Assembly: GCA_015478735.1 (NCBI GenBank)
Contig: JADMKQ010000003.1
Location: 1 to 51,051 of the forward strand
Origin: Sphingorhabdus sp.
Lineage (GTDB): Bacteria > Pseudomonadota > Alphaproteobacteria > Sphingomonadales > Sphingomonadaceae
Length of the DNA: 51,051 bases
Direction: 5' to 3'
In this document: piece after piece, positions 25,506 through 34,772 of the stretch
Layout: every line of letters starts with the position of its first letter
Position numbering within the stretch: the first letter of the stretch is position 1
The notes under the pieces: model-generated
The model's input: the letters and a program-made list of their open reading frames with translations, nothing else
Told to the model about the DNA's origin: nothing
The model's database searches: none
Position numbers and translations under genes: made by a program

Positions 25506-26079
25506 TAAATATTTGCCTCGTATGCGCAAAAAATATGACGATGAAATCGTCAAAGCGATGCGGGAAAAGTTCAACTATTCGAACCACATGGAAGTTCCAC
25601 GTATCGAAAAGATCGTGATCAACATGGGTGTGGGCGAAGGTAGCCAGGACAAGAAAAAGGTCACCACGGCTGCAAAAGAAATGGAACTGATCGCTGGTCA
25701 GAAGCCTGTCATCACCAAAGCGAAAACGTCTATCGCGACGTTCAAGCTGCGTGAAGGCATGCCAATCGGTTGTAAGGTTACCTTGCGCCGTCAGCGTATG
25801 TACGAATTTCTTGACCGCCTGGTCACGGTGGCTATGCCCCGTATTCGTGACTTTCGCGGACTGAACCCGAAAAGTTTTGATGGCCGCGGCAATTTTGCCA
25901 TGGGCATTAAAGAGCAGATTATTTTTCCTGAGATTGCCTATGACGACATCGACGTGGTGCGCGGCATGGACATCATCGTGACGACAAGCGCAAGAACAGA
26001 CGACGAAGCACGTGAGCTTCTGAAATTGTTCGGCTTCCCGTTCCCGAAGGAAGAAGAAGAAGAGAAAGCCGCGGCGTAA
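25498..26079 (+). CDS. rplE: 50S ribosomal protein L5
   Basis: A 193-residue 5S rRNA-binding protein. [41 protein letters not shown] and [20 protein letters not shown] are typical. The C-terminal tail is slightly longer than usual and ends in a Glu-rich stretch ([10 protein letters not shown]). The start overlaps rplX. A 68-bp spacer with a C5/G5 hairpin (26102-26119) follows before rpsN. Confidence 0.97.
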   Translation: MADKYLPRMRKKYDDEIVKAMREKFNYSNHMEVPRIEKIVINMGVGEGSQDKKKVTTAAKEMELIAGQKPVITKAKTSIATFKLREGMPIGCKVTLRRQRMYEFLDRLVTVAMPRIRDFRGLNPKSFDGRGNFAMGIKEQIIFPEIAYDDIDVVRGMDIIVTTSARTDDEARELLKLFGFPFPKEEEEEKAAA

Positions 26080-26101
26080 ACCCGCCCCTAACTTTATTAG
26101 T

Positions 26102-26119
26102 CCCCCTGTTTTCTGGGGG
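26102..26119 (+). promoter_or_regulatory. hairpin between rplE and rpsN
   Basis: CCCCC (26102-26106) and GGGGG (26115-26119) with an 8-base loop, no T-run. In enterobacteria S8 controls the spc operon near L5, so a control role is possible, but the sequence does not resemble the known S8 site. Confidence 0.35.
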
Positions 26120-26147
26120 CACGCAAGAAAGGAAGAGAACTTAAGTC

Positions 26148-26453
26148 ATGGCGAAACTGAGTTCCATTAATAAAAACGAACGTCGCAAAAAGCTGGTTAA
26201 GAAATATGCCGGCCGCTATGCGAAGTTAAAGGCGATGGCCAACGACCAGTCTCTTGACGAGACAGAGCGGTTGATTGCGCGTCTAAAAATGGCGGAAATT
26301 CCGCGCAACGGTAATCCTACCCGCGTGCGTAACCGCTGCGAAACCACAGGGCGTCCGCGCGGATATTACCGCAAGTTCCGTCTCTGCCGCATTGAGCTGC
26401 GTGATATGGCCAACAAAGGTCTTATCCCCGGCGTAACGAAATCCAGCTGGTAA
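26148..26453 (+). CDS. rpsN: 30S ribosomal protein S14
   Basis: A 101-residue long, zinc-free type of S14. It lacks the CxxC pairs of the short form and has the usual [21 protein letters not shown] and [11 protein letters not shown] end. AAAGGAAGAG lies about 12 bases upstream. It precedes rpsH by 12 bp. Confidence 0.97.
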   Translation: MAKLSSINKNERRKKLVKKYAGRYAKLKAMANDQSLDETERLIARLKMAEIPRNGNPTRVRNRCETTGRPRGYYRKFRLCRIELRDMANKGLIPGVTKSSW

Positions 26454-26465
26454 AGGGAAGATAAT

Positions 26466-26861
26466 ATGGCTTTTACCGATCCCTTGGGTGACATGCTCAC
26501 CCGTATCCGTAACGGACAGCAAGCTCGTAAGGACAGTGTGGTTTCACCTGCTTCCAAATTACGCGGCGCTGTTCTAGAAGTTCTCCAGCGCGAAGGTTAT
26601 ATTCGTGGCTACAGCGAAGAAGAGGTCAACAAGCACCCCGGTCTTCGTATTGAGCTGAAATATTTTGAAGGCGAGCCGGCAATCCGCCACGTAGCCCGCG
26701 TTTCAAAGCCTGGTCGTCGTGTCTATAGCGGTTCGCAAGAGCTGCCGACTGTGCGTAATGGTCTGGGCATCACAATTGTTTCTACGCCAAAAGGTGTTCT
26801 GTCTGACGCAGAAGCGCGCAGCCAGAATGTTGGCGGCGAAGTACTCGCAGAGGTATTCTGA
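26466..26861 (+). CDS. rpsH: 30S ribosomal protein S8
   Basis: A 131-residue central-domain rRNA binder, in other bacteria also the translational repressor of the spc operon. [21 protein letters not shown] and the C-terminal [33 protein letters not shown] match the family. AAAGGGAAG lies 6 bases before ATG. It lies 2 bp before rplF. Confidence 0.97.
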   Translation: MAFTDPLGDMLTRIRNGQQARKDSVVSPASKLRGAVLEVLQREGYIRGYSEEEVNKHPGLRIELKYFEGEPAIRHVARVSKPGRRVYSGSQELPTVRNGLGITIVSTPKGVLSDAEARSQNVGGEVLAEVF

Positions 26862-26863
26862 TC

Positions 26864-27397
26864 ATGTCACGTATCGGAAAGAAAACAGTGAGCATTCCTG
26901 CTGGCGTTACCGCCACCATGGAAGATGGCCTGGTTAAGGTCAAAGGACCAAAGGGCGAGCTTTCGACCCCTATGGTTGACGATCTGACCTATGATCTGAG
27001 CGACGATGGTTTGCAGGTTAAGCCAGCAAATAAAACCACCCGCGCACGCGCCTTTTGGGGTATGCAGCGCACGTTGGTCCAGAACCTTGTTGACGGTGTG
27101 ACCGAAGGCTTCACCCAGGTGCTCGAAATCAACGGTGTTGGTTATCGTGCTGCGGTGAAGGGCAAAGTCCTGAACCTGCAACTCGGTTTCAGCCATGATG
27201 TCGATTTCGACATTCCGGAAGGCATCACGATCAAAACACCGGATCAGACCACGATCGAGATCTCGGGTATTGATAGACAGCAGGTTGGTCAGGTAGCTGC
27301 CGAAATTCGGCGCTGGCGGAAACCGGAGCCTTATAAAGGCAAGGGCATTAAATATCGCGGCGAATATATTTTCCGCAAAGAAGGGAAGAAGAAATAA
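26864..27397 (+). CDS. rplF: 50S ribosomal protein L6
   Basis: A 177-residue two-domain protein at the factor-binding site. [43 protein letters not shown] and the conserved end [21 protein letters not shown] are complete. It lies 2 bp after rpsH and 3 bp before rplR. GAGG and an ATG follow the rpsH end closely. Confidence 0.97.
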   Translation: MSRIGKKTVSIPAGVTATMEDGLVKVKGPKGELSTPMVDDLTYDLSDDGLQVKPANKTTRARAFWGMQRTLVQNLVDGVTEGFTQVLEINGVGYRAAVKGKVLNLQLGFSHDVDFDIPEGITIKTPDQTTIEISGIDRQQVGQVAAEIRRWRKPEPYKGKGIKYRGEYIFRKEGKKK

Positions 27398-27400
27398 GCC

Positions 27401-27754
27401 ATGGCTAATCTTTCTTTATTCAAACGGCGTCAGCAACGTGTTCGCACCAAATTGCGTAAACGCGGCCTGACAAAGCCTCGTTTGTCTGTGCATCGCACGG
27501 GCCGTCACATTTACGCGCAGGTCATTGACGATGCAGCGGGCAAAACACTGGCCTCTGCTTCGACGATCGACAAAGCGTCCAAAGTGAAAACCGGTGCCGA
27601 TAGCGCAGCGGCAGCCGATGTTGGCAAGCGCGTTGCGGAAGCAGCGAAAAAAGCTGGCATCAAGGAAGTAATTTTTGATCGCGGCGGTTTCCTGTATCAC
27701 GGACGTGTGAAGGCTTTGGCCGATGCGGCCCGCGAAGGCGGATTGGAGTTTTAA
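27401..27754 (+). CDS. rplR: 50S ribosomal protein L18
   Basis: A 117-residue 5S rRNA-binding protein. The basic N-terminus [25 protein letters not shown]-type, HIYAQVIDD and the end [26 protein letters not shown] are conserved. Its stop lies one base before the rpsE ATG. GGGAAGAAG lies just upstream of the start in rplF. Confidence 0.97.
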   Translation: MANLSLFKRRQQRVRTKLRKRGLTKPRLSVHRTGRHIYAQVIDDAAGKTLASASTIDKASKVKTGADSAAAADVGKRVAEAAKKAGIKEVIFDRGGFLYHGRVKALADAAREGGLEF

Positions 27755-27755
27755 G

Positions 27756-28508
27756 ATGGCTGATGAAAACAAAACACCAGAAGGTGCAGCACAGCCCGGT
27801 ACAACCGGCGAAGGCAATCAGCCTGAAGCTGCTGTAGCACCTGAAAACAAAACCGGTGGTAACGAGCGTCAATCACGCGGCGGAAATCGCGGCGGACGTG
27901 ACAATCGCGGCGGTGGGCGTGATGGCGGACGTGGCCGTGGCCGCGGAGGTCGTGACCGGGATCAGGATCAGGGCGAAGAACTGATCGAGAAACTGGTTCA
28001 CATCAACCGCGTTTCCAAAACCGTTAAAGGCGGTAAGCGCTTTGGTTTTGCTGCTTTGGTTGTTGTTGGCGATGGCAAAGGCCGCGCCGGTTTCGGTAAA
28101 GGTAAAGCACGCGAAGTGCCTGAAGCCATTACCAAAGCAACGGCTGCTGCGAAAAAGAAAATGGTTCGCGTTCCATTGCGTGAAGGCCGCACCTTGCATC
28201 ATGATGGCAAAGGCCAGTTTGGCGCAGGTAATGTGACCTTGCGTTCGGCACCTCCGGGTACCGGTATCATGGCTGGTGGTCCTATGCGTGCTGTTTTCGA
28301 AAGCCTTGGTGTTGCCGACGTGGTGACCAAGTCTAACGGAACGTCCAACCCCTATAACATGATCCGGGCGACCTTTGTGGCGCTTGGTGAACAGACCAGC
28401 CCCAAGTCTGTATCGCAGCGGCGAGGCAAGAAAGTTGCTGATCTGCTCGGTCGCGGCGGTGCTTCTGAAGCAGAGGCTCAGGCCGAAGCTGCATCAGTTA
28501 CGGAGTAA
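27756..28508 (+). CDS. rpsE: 30S ribosomal protein S5 with Arg-Gly-rich N-terminal extension
   Basis: A 250-residue protein; ordinary S5 is about 165-200. The S5 core starts near residue 73 ([20 protein letters not shown]) and is complete ([40 protein letters not shown]). Before it lie about 70 extra residues: an acidic/Ala-rich start and, at about 38-68, Arg-Gly repeats ([20 protein letters not shown]). Such RG repeats bind RNA in other proteins; the role here is unknown. The ATG at 27756 has GGAG about 9 bases upstream, and the frame reads coherently from it. The end is an acidic/Ala tail. Confidence 0.96.
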   Translation: MADENKTPEGAAQPGTTGEGNQPEAAVAPENKTGGNERQSRGGNRGGRDNRGGGRDGGRGRGRGGRDRDQDQGEELIEKLVHINRVSKTVKGGKRFGFAALVVVGDGKGRAGFGKGKAREVPEAITKATAAAKKKMVRVPLREGRTLHHDGKGQFGAGNVTLRSAPPGTGIMAGGPMRAVFESLGVADVVTKSNGTSNPYNMIRATFVALGEQTSPKSVSQRRGKKVADLLGRGGASEAEAQAEAASVTE

Positions 28509-28514
28509 GGCATA

Positions 28515-28694
28515 ATGGCTAAAGTGAAAATCAAACAGATTGGTTCGCCAATCCGTCGCCCCGAAGAACAGCGCAAGACGCTGGTCGGACTGGGTCTCAA
28601 CAAGATGCACCGTGTCAGCGAATTGGAAGACACACCGGAAGTGCGTGGCATGATCCGTAAAGTGCAACATCTGGTAGAGGTTGTCGAAGGCTAA
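28515..28694 (+). CDS. rpmD: 50S ribosomal protein L30
   Basis: A 59-residue protein from ATG 28515 to TAA 28692-28694. It begins [20 protein letters not shown], continues [20 protein letters not shown], and ends [11 protein letters not shown]-type: the whole L30 family pattern. GTAAGG lies just upstream. It sits between rpsE (6 bp) and rplO (46 bp), as in other bacteria. Confidence 0.95.
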   Translation: MAKVKIKQIGSPIRRPEEQRKTLVGLGLNKMHRVSELEDTPEVRGMIRKVQHLVEVVEG

Positions 28695-28740
28695 ACCCCT
28701 GAAACAACCGTGCGAATAAAAGCGAAAGCGAGTACAAGAC

Positions 28741-29295
28741 ATGAAATTAAACGATATTAGAGATAATGACGGCGCACGCAAATTGCGGACCCGTATCGGC
28801 CGTGGCATTGGTTCCGGCAAAGGCAAAACCGGTGGGCGTGGCCAAAAAGGTCAGAAATCCCGTTCCGGTGTAGCTATTAAAGGCTTTGAAGGCGGTCAGA
28901 TGCCCCTTCACATGCGGCTTCCAAAGCGTGGTTTCAACAACCCGTTCGGAACCGACTATGCCGAAGTCAACCTGGGCATGATCCAGAAATTCATCGACAG
29001 CAAACGTCTTGCCAATGACGGCACGCTCGACCAGGCAGCTTTGAATGAAGCTGGTCTGACACGCGGCGGTAAAGATGGTGTTCGTTTGCTCGCCAAGGGT
29101 GAAATCAAGGCGAAAATCACGATTGCGGTTGCTGGTGCATCCAAAGCAGCTATCGAAGCTGTTGAAAAAGCTGGCGGCAAAGTAGAAATTCTTTCTGGTC
29201 CAGCTGCACACCGCCCGAAAAACGAGAAAAAAGCAGTTGCTTCCAAGCCTGCGAAAGAGAAAAAAGCGGCTAACAGAGCCAAGAACAAAGCTTGA
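28741..29295 (+). CDS. rplO: 50S ribosomal protein L15 with Lys/Ala-rich tail
   Basis: A 184-residue late-assembly protein. [21 protein letters not shown], the Gly-rich [28 protein letters not shown] and [12 protein letters not shown] are standard. The usual end near residue 155 is followed by about 30 Lys/Ala residues ([19 protein letters not shown]). A rho-independent terminator lies 8 bases after the stop, so transcription may be partly cut before secY. Confidence 0.96.
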   Translation: MKLNDIRDNDGARKLRTRIGRGIGSGKGKTGGRGQKGQKSRSGVAIKGFEGGQMPLHMRLPKRGFNNPFGTDYAEVNLGMIQKFIDSKRLANDGTLDQAALNEAGLTRGGKDGVRLLAKGEIKAKITIAVAGASKAAIEAVEKAGGKVEILSGPAAHRPKNEKKAVASKPAKEKKAANRAKNKA

Positions 29296-29302
29296 TTCTT
29301 GA

Positions 29303-29335
29303 AAGGGGTTCTGCACGCCAGAACCTCTTTTTTTT
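29303..29335 (+). terminator. terminator between rplO and secY
   Basis: AGGGGTTCTG / CAGAACCTCT with a 5-base loop is followed by a run of eight or more T. It implies that secY-adk either have an own promoter or depend on read-through. Confidence 0.75.
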
Positions 29336-29382
29336 CTGCCTCTTGTCTTTGGCTCTCCAACAACCGATATGAAGGCAGTTAT

Positions 29383-29402
29383 ATTTCCGCCTGAGCGGGA
29401 AT
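29383..29402. repeat. degenerate palindromic intergenic repeat
   Basis: ATTTCCGC-CTGA-GCGGGAAT is an 8-bp inverted repeat closely related to the perfect one at 39755-39778 (ATTCCCGC-CTGC-GCGGGAAT). The two look like members of one dispersed family. Confidence 0.45.
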
Positions 29403-29439
29403 CGTTTTCGTAGCAAGGGTACAGGACTTGCTAAAGGGC

Positions 29440-29465
29440 AACCCACTGCATCTGTGCGGTGGGTT
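29440..29465 (+). promoter_or_regulatory. hairpin in the secY leader
   Basis: AACCCAC-T-GCA / TGC-G-GTGGGTT forms a 10-bp stem with one mismatch pair and a 4-base loop, 55 bases before the secY ATG. There is no T-run; a leader control role is possible. Confidence 0.4.
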
Positions 29466-29519
29466 CAGGATTTAATAGCCGTTATGTTTTGACGGTATAG
29501 TGTGGCAGGGAAGTCTAGT

Positions 29520-30893
29520 ATGGCATCAAAAGCCGATCAGGTTGGAGCAAATTTGAACCTGGCAAAATTCGGAGAAGCAACCGAGCTTCGCAAACGGATT
29601 TGGTTCACTTTGGGCGCTTTGGTGATTTTTCGCCTATTAAGCTTTGTTCCGCTGCCAGGTGTTGACCCTGTTGTGCTCGCAGATCTTTACGATCAGACGC
29701 GCGGCGGCGTTCTTGATATTTTCAATACATTTTCCGGCGGTTCGCTGGAGCGGATGAGCCTAATCGCGCTCGGCGTTATGCCTTATATTACCGCATCTAT
29801 CGTGGTCCAGCTGGCTGCAGCATTGTCGCCGACACTGGCCGCGATCAAGAAAGATGGCGAGGCGGGCCGCAAAAAACTCAACCAATATACACGCTATGGC
29901 ACGGTCGGTCTGACCGCGGTCCAGGGCTATTTCATCGCTGTCGGCCTTGAAAGCTTTGCGTCTCAATCTGGCCTGCAAGCCGTGGTTAATCCCGGCATGG
30001 GGTTCCGCGTTGGTGCGGTTATCAGTCTGGTAGGCGGCACGTTGTTCCTGATGTGGCTGGGTGAACAGATTACCAGCCGCGGTATCGGCAACGGTATCTC
30101 CCTCATCATCATGGCCGGTATTGTCGCACAGATGCCAACGTTCGTCGGCAACCTGATGGAAGGTAGCCGGACCGGTTCGATCGGCGCTATCACCATCATC
30201 GGGTTGCTCGCCATGGTCATTGGCCTGGTCCTGTTCATATGTTTCATGGAACGGGCGCAAAGACGCGTGCTGATCCAATATCCCAAGCGCGCCACGCAAA
30301 ATGGCGTGATGCAGGCGGACCGCAGCCACTTGCCGCTAAAGGTAAACACCGCTGGTGTGATCCCGCCCATCTTTGCATCGTCATTGCTTTTGATGCCGCT
30401 GACTGTCAGCCAGTTCGCAGGCAACACGACTGCTGGTGAAAGCGTAATGGGTGATTTTATCATCGCGCTGAACCAGTATCTTGCACACGGCCAGCCGCTT
30501 TATATGGGGCTTTATGCTGCCGGTATTATCTTCTTCTGTTTCTTCTACACGGCGGTTGTCTTCAACCCCGAAGAAACGGCTGACAATCTTAAGAAAAATG
30601 GCGGGTTTGTTCCGGGTATCCGTCCGGGCAAAAACACTGCCGACTATCTGGATTATGTCCTGACCCGTATCACGGTCGTTGGTGCAGCCTATCTGGCGCT
30701 GGTTTGTGTGTTGCCGGAATATGTGATGGCACAAACCAATCTGCCACTGTTTTTCCTCGGCGGCACCAGCTTGCTGATTATCGTGAACGTAACCGTGGAT
30801 ACAGTGACCCAGATTCAAAGCCATTTGCTGGCCTTGCAATATGGCGATCTGCTTAAGAAGGCGAAACTGAAGGGTGGACGGCGTAAACGCTAG
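29520..30893 (+). CDS. secY: preprotein translocase subunit SecY
   Basis: A 457-residue inner-membrane channel of the Sec system with about ten hydrophobic helices. Visible are RIWFTLGALVIFRLLSFVPLPGVD (helix 1 area), YITASIVVQL, the cytoplasmic loop KRATQNGVMQADRSHLPLKVNTAGVIPPIFA, and the C-terminal SHLLALQYGDLLKKAKLKGG. ATG 29520 is preferred with AGGGAAG 5-6 bases upstream; a GTG at 29502 would add six residues. Upstream lie a terminator and a hairpin. It is followed by adk 45 bp on, the classical pair. Confidence 0.96.
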   Translation: MASKADQVGANLNLAKFGEATELRKRIWFTLGALVIFRLLSFVPLPGVDPVVLADLYDQTRGGVLDIFNTFSGGSLERMSLIALGVMPYITASIVVQLAAALSPTLAAIKKDGEAGRKKLNQYTRYGTVGLTAVQGYFIAVGLESFASQSGLQAVVNPGMGFRVGAVISLVGGTLFLMWLGEQITSRGIGNGISLIIMAGIVAQMPTFVGNLMEGSRTGSIGAITIIGLLAMVIGLVLFICFMERAQRRVLIQYPKRATQNGVMQADRSHLPLKVNTAGVIPPIFASSLLLMPLTVSQFAGNTTAGESVMGDFIIALNQYLAHGQPLYMGLYAAGIIFFCFFYTAVVFNPEETADNLKKNGGFVPGIRPGKNTADYLDYVLTRITVVGAAYLALVCVLPEYVMAQTNLPLFFLGGTSLLIIVNVTVDTVTQIQSHLLALQYGDLLKKAKLKGGRRKR

Positions 30894-30938
30894 AACCGGT
30901 TTTGCAACATTTTCATAGGTTATAGGGGACAATGAGAT

Positions 30939-31586
30939 ATGGATATCATCCTTCTGGGACCACCGGGCGCTGGTAAAGGCACCCAGGCCGCACTGCTTGA
31001 AGACAAATATGGCATGGTTCAGCTTTCAACCGGCGACATGCTGCGCGCTGCGGTCAAGGCCGGCACCGAAGTTGGCCTGAAAGCCAAAGCATTGATGGAA
31101 GCTGGTGAGCTGGTCCCTGATGAAGTGGTTTCCGGTATCATTGGTGAAAAGCTCGACGATCTTGGCCCCGAACAAGGCGTAATCTTCGACGGATATCCGC
31201 GCACTGCCGCTCAGGCTGTCTCGCTGGACGAGATATTGGCTGCGCGCGGCCGCAAGCTGGACCATGTTATCGAACTGGTCGTTGATGAAGACGCGCTGGT
31301 CGAACGGATCACCGGCCGCTTTACCTGCGGAAATTGCGGGGAAGGCTATCACGACACTTTCAAAAAGCCTGCCAAGGACAATGTTTGTGATGTCTGCGGC
31401 GCCAGTGATTTTAAACGCCGCCCGGATGATAATGAAGAAACCGTCCGGACACGCATGAGCGAGTATCGCGCGAAAACTCAGCCTATCCTGCCAATTTATG
31501 AAGAACGCGGCATCGTGACAAAGGTTGACGGCATGGGCAGCATGGATGAGGTTAGCAAAGCTATCGCAGCCGCTCTGGCCACGTGA
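30939..31586 (+). CDS. adk: adenylate kinase, zinc-binding type
   Basis: A 215-residue enzyme that interconverts ATP + AMP and 2 ADP. The P-loop GPPGAGKGT is at residues 7-15, the AMP-binding part DGYPRT at about 84-89, and the lid carries four cysteines (C130, C133, C150, C153), the zinc-stabilised form common outside enterobacteria. It is the last gene of the secY-adk unit; where many relatives go on with rpsM, here gdhA follows 176 bp later. Confidence 0.96.
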   Translation: MDIILLGPPGAGKGTQAALLEDKYGMVQLSTGDMLRAAVKAGTEVGLKAKALMEAGELVPDEVVSGIIGEKLDDLGPEQGVIFDGYPRTAAQAVSLDEILAARGRKLDHVIELVVDEDALVERITGRFTCGNCGEGYHDTFKKPAKDNVCDVCGASDFKRRPDDNEETVRTRMSEYRAKTQPILPIYEERGIVTKVDGMGSMDEVSKAIAAALAT

Positions 31587-31652
31587 TAGACCGGGCTTGT
31601 CAAGTCCGGAAAAGTTAAAACATCTTATCAAATAAGTTAGAAGTTCAGTGCT

Positions 31653-31681
31653 TTGCGTATCTGTTGGAATGCTTCTAATAG
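31653..31681 (+). promoter_or_regulatory. possible promoter of gdhA
   Basis: TTGCGT (31653-31658) and TAATAG (31676-31681) are 17 bases apart, 82 bp before the gdhA ATG. This would let the gdhA-rimB-rimK group be expressed apart from the ribosomal genes. Both hexamers are moderate matches. Confidence 0.4.
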
Positions 31682-31762
31682 GAACACATAGTCGGCCCGC
31701 GAGTCTCAAGCGTTGCAGCCGACGGGTAGCACGCAGGTAAACACTCTAGGGGGTATAAGACG

Positions 31763-33118
31763 ATGGCCGTTTCCGATCATGTAGATTTCGCTGCATTCAT
31801 GGAAGGCGTGAGAACTCGCAATCCCGGTCAGACCGAATTTATTCAGGCGGTGCAGGAAGTCGCCGAGGATATTTACGAATTTATCGATGATAAGGAACAA
31901 TATCATACCGCGCAGATCCTGCGCCGTATGGCAGAACCTGATCGTGTGGTTTCCTTTCGTGTGTGCTGGGAAGATGACACCCACCGCATCCGTGTCCAGC
32001 GTGGCTGGCGGGTCCAGAGTAACAATGCCATCGGTCCCTATAAAGGCGGCATCCGGTTTCACCCCAATGTTACCGAAAGTATCCTGAAATTCCTGGCCTT
32101 TGAACAGACGTTCAAAAACTCGTTGACCGGCTTGCCTATGGGCGGAGCAAAGGGCGGGGCGGATTTCGATCCCAAGGGAAAATCCGATGCCGAAGTCATG
32201 CGCTTTTGCCAATCCTATATGACGGAGCTTTACCGTCATATTGGCCCTGACACCGATGTCCCTGCGGGTGATATTGGCGTGGGCAGCCGTGAAATCGGTT
32301 ATATGTTCGGTCAGTATAAGCGGATCACCAATCGCTGGGAAGGAGTACTGACGGGTAAAGGCCGCGAATATGGCGGCAGCGAACTTCGTCCCGAGGCCAC
32401 CGGCTACGGCGCTGTTTACTTCCTTCAGGATATGCTGAACCACAAGAATAACAGCATTGAAGGCAAAACCGTTGTTATCTCCGGGTCCGGCAATGTTGCA
32501 ACCCATGCTGCTGAGCAGATTCTGAAACAGGGCGGCAAAGTGTTGACCTTGTCCGACAGCGGCGGATTTGTTCATGACCCTGAAGGCTTTACGCAAGAGA
32601 AAATCGACTGGGTCAAAGATCATAAAATCAAGCGGCGCGGACGCATGTCGGAATATGCCAACGAGTTCAAAGGCGCCACCTACCATGAGGGACTTCGTCC
32701 CTGGGGTGTTCCTTGCGATCTCGCCATGCCCTGTGCGACGCAAAACGAACTGAATGAAGTTGAAGCCAAAACACTGGTATCCAACGGCGTGATCGCTGTA
32801 TCAGAAGGCGCGAATATGCCGACGACACTGGAAGGTGTCCATGTCTTCCACGATGCCAGGATCATGTATGGCCCGGGCAAAGCGGCCAATGCTGGCGGCG
32901 TCGCGGTATCTGGCCTGGAAATGAGCCAGAATGCAGAGCGCGTTAGCTGGAACCACGAACGGCTTGGCACGATGTTGACCGAATTGATGAAGGGCATCCA
33001 TAGCCAATGCGTCGAATATGGCGACCAGGGTGATGGCTATGTCGATTATGCGAAGGGTGCAAATATCGCCGGCTTCAAGAAAGTGGCCGATGCGATGCTT
33101 GCTTACGGGGTTGTGTAA
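31763..33118 (+). CDS. gdhA: glutamate dehydrogenase, hexameric, probably NADP-dependent
   Basis: A 451-residue enzyme that makes glutamate from 2-oxoglutarate and ammonia, or runs the reverse. The active-site segments GPYKGGIRFHPNV, LPMGGAKGGADFDPKGKSD and DVPAGDIGVGSREIG are intact, as is the dinucleotide fold VVISGSGNVATHAAEQ. The about 450-residue length and the alanine of GSGNVA suit the NADP-type small hexameric enzymes; cofactor preference is inferred. AGGGGGTATAAGACG gives a ribosome-binding site. It is followed by the RimB-like protease and RimK genes, whose activity consumes glutamate. Its place inside the ribosomal protein cluster is unusual. Confidence 0.93.
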   Translation: MAVSDHVDFAAFMEGVRTRNPGQTEFIQAVQEVAEDIYEFIDDKEQYHTAQILRRMAEPDRVVSFRVCWEDDTHRIRVQRGWRVQSNNAIGPYKGGIRFHPNVTESILKFLAFEQTFKNSLTGLPMGGAKGGADFDPKGKSDAEVMRFCQSYMTELYRHIGPDTDVPAGDIGVGSREIGYMFGQYKRITNRWEGVLTGKGREYGGSELRPEATGYGAVYFLQDMLNHKNNSIEGKTVVISGSGNVATHAAEQILKQGGKVLTLSDSGGFVHDPEGFTQEKIDWVKDHKIKRRGRMSEYANEFKGATYHEGLRPWGVPCDLAMPCATQNELNEVEAKTLVSNGVIAVSEGANMPTTLEGVHVFHDARIMYGPGKAANAGGVAVSGLEMSQNAERVSWNHERLGTMLTELMKGIHSQCVEYGDQGDGYVDYAKGANIAGFKKVADAMLAYGVV

Positions 33119-33140
33119 CGCCTGACTCTCGTAACAGGCG
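33119..33140 (+). terminator. hairpin right after gdhA
   Basis: CGCCTG (33119-33124) and CAGGCG (33135-33140) with a 10-base loop starts at the gdhA stop. It has no T-run; it may stabilise the gdhA mRNA end or terminate weakly. Confidence 0.4.
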
Positions 33141-33196
33141 GGGAGGGCATGATAATAATCTTGCCTATCCTGTAACCATCGACCACATATTGGGCG

Positions 33197-33691
33197 ATGG
33201 CCAACAACAACCCCAAAAAACTGCCACGTTTACGGAAAAAGCTGAAAGAACCTTGTGAAATAGGTTGGTGCGAACTTGTTAGCTTGCCGGAACTGGGTAT
33301 CGAGAATATTCACGCGAAGATCGACAGCGGGGCGGCAACATCGTCACTCCATGCTGTCAGGATAAAACCGTTCGAGCGTGATGGTGAGCAATGGGTCAGG
33401 TTCACGATCCCCAAGTCACCGGAATTTCCCGCGATACGTTGTGAAGCGAAGGTCATGGCAAGGCGCCTGATCAAAAGTTCCAACGGTCGCTCTCAACAAA
33501 GATATGTTATAGAAACAATTATGCAACTCGGACCGCTTACATGGGTTGGCCATATGACATTGGCTAACCGGCAATCTATGGCATTTCCGGTGCTTATCGG
33601 ACGGCGGGCGCTGAAACGGGGCTTTCTGGTCAATAGCGCCAAACGCTGGATGCTGGGACAACCCGCCATCCAAACTATTGCGAAAGGGTAA
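33197..33691 (+). CDS. RimK-associated retropepsin-like protease (RimB-like, Zn_protease family)
   Basis: A 164-residue protein of the family often annotated as putative ATP-dependent zinc protease and found next to rimK. The aspartic-protease-like motif [14 protein letters not shown] sits near residue 40, followed by the conserved [21 protein letters not shown] block. In Pseudomonas, the small RimB protein of rimABK belongs to this type and counteracts RimK; that is family knowledge, not proof for this copy. Its stop lies 2 bp before rimK, whose ribosome-binding site (AAAGGG) lies inside its end, so the two are surely co-expressed. Its own ribosome-binding site is weak. Confidence 0.8.
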   Translation: MANNNPKKLPRLRKKLKEPCEIGWCELVSLPELGIENIHAKIDSGAATSSLHAVRIKPFERDGEQWVRFTIPKSPEFPAIRCEAKVMARRLIKSSNGRSQQRYVIETIMQLGPLTWVGHMTLANRQSMAFPVLIGRRALKRGFLVNSAKRWMLGQPAIQTIAKG

Positions 33692-33693
33692 TT

Positions 33694-34599
33694 ATGAAAA
33701 TCGCCATGCTCGCACGCAATCCGAAGCTATATTCCCACAGGCGTCTGTTAGAGGCAGCGGAAGAGCGCGGGCATCAGCTGCAAATCCTGAACACGCTTCG
33801 CTGCACGATGAACATAACATCGCATCGGCCGTCGATCCTTTATAATGGAGAGACGCTGAAGGGCTTTGATGCCGTGATACCGCGTATCGGCGCTTCGATT
33901 ACCCATTATGGCCTGGCGGTTCTGCGGCAGTTCGAGATGATGGGCGTGTGGCCGCTGAATGAAAGCGTTGCCGTTGGCCGCTCGCGCGATAAATTGCGCT
34001 CGATGCAGATATTCGCCAAGCATGGCCTTGGCCTGCCGGTCACCGCTTTTGCCCATGACCCGAAACAGACCGATGAAGTTCTGAAAATTATCGGCGGCGC
34101 GCCTGCGGTTATCAAGCTGCTGGAAGGAACGCAGGGCATCGGCGTTGTGCTGGGCGAAACTTCTAATAGTGCCAAGTCGGTTATCGAGGCTTTTCGCGGC
34201 TTGAACGTGAACATCCTGGTCCAGGAGTTCATCAAGGAAGCAGGTTCCAGTGATATCCGGATATTTGTCGTGGGCGGCAAAGTGGTCGCGGCGATGAAGC
34301 GGACGGGCGCGGAAGGTGATTTCCGGTCTAATCTGCACCGCGGCGGGACTGCAACCATGGTCAAAATCACGCCGGAGGAACGCTCCACCGCTGTGCGCGC
34401 TGCCAAGGTCATGGGGCTTAACGTGGCGGGCGTCGATATATTGCGCTCCAATCACGGTCCTGTGATTATGGAAGTGAACAGCTCGCCGGGACTGGAAGGC
34501 ATTGAAAACGCCACGGGCAAGGATATTGCCGGGCAGATTATCCAGTTTATCGAAGCTAATGCCAGCCCCGGAAAGACAAAGACCAAGGGGAAGGGGTGA
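33694..34599 (+). CDS. rimK: ribosomal protein S6--L-glutamate ligase RimK
   Basis: A 301-residue ATP-grasp ligase; RimK adds glutamate residues to the C-terminus of ribosomal protein S6. [22 protein letters not shown] is the RimK N-terminus. ATP-grasp segments are [38 protein letters not shown] and the metal-binding [14 protein letters not shown] near residue 270. The end is Lys/Gly rich (GKTKTKGKG). It is tightly coupled to the RimB-like gene and followed by the alpha operon promoter. The rpsF gene for S6 is not in the window. Confidence 0.93.
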   Translation: MKIAMLARNPKLYSHRRLLEAAEERGHQLQILNTLRCTMNITSHRPSILYNGETLKGFDAVIPRIGASITHYGLAVLRQFEMMGVWPLNESVAVGRSRDKLRSMQIFAKHGLGLPVTAFAHDPKQTDEVLKIIGGAPAVIKLLEGTQGIGVVLGETSNSAKSVIEAFRGLNVNILVQEFIKEAGSSDIRIFVVGGKVVAAMKRTGAEGDFRSNLHRGGTATMVKITPEERSTAVRAAKVMGLNVAGVDILRSNHGPVIMEVNSSPGLEGIENATGKDIAGQIIQFIEANASPGKTKTKGKG

Positions 34600-34646
34600 G
34601 GGCACACCCTTTGTTCGAGTTATACCCGTTTGTGCCGAGCGCGCGC

Positions 34647-34675
34647 TTGACTCCCGGCCTCATGGGTTTTACATG
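34647..34675 (+). promoter_or_regulatory. promoter of the alpha operon (rpsM-rpsK-rpoA-rplQ)
   Basis: TTGACT (34647-34652) and TACATG (34670-34675) are 17 bases apart. Transcription would begin near 34683, giving a leader of about 130 bases. It makes the alpha operon independent of the gdhA-rimK group. Confidence 0.55.
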
Positions 34676-34772
34676 GACTTCATTCGAAGCAGTATTGAAC
34701 CGGCAGTACCTCTTGTGGTGCGCGCTGGTTTTGTGCGTTTCGGATGTGTTTTTAACCACTTAGCGATGAGAT

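Noticed and set aside
31706-32743. 345-codon open frame antisense to gdhA
   Set aside because: Fully covered by gdhA; no motif and no ribosome-binding site.
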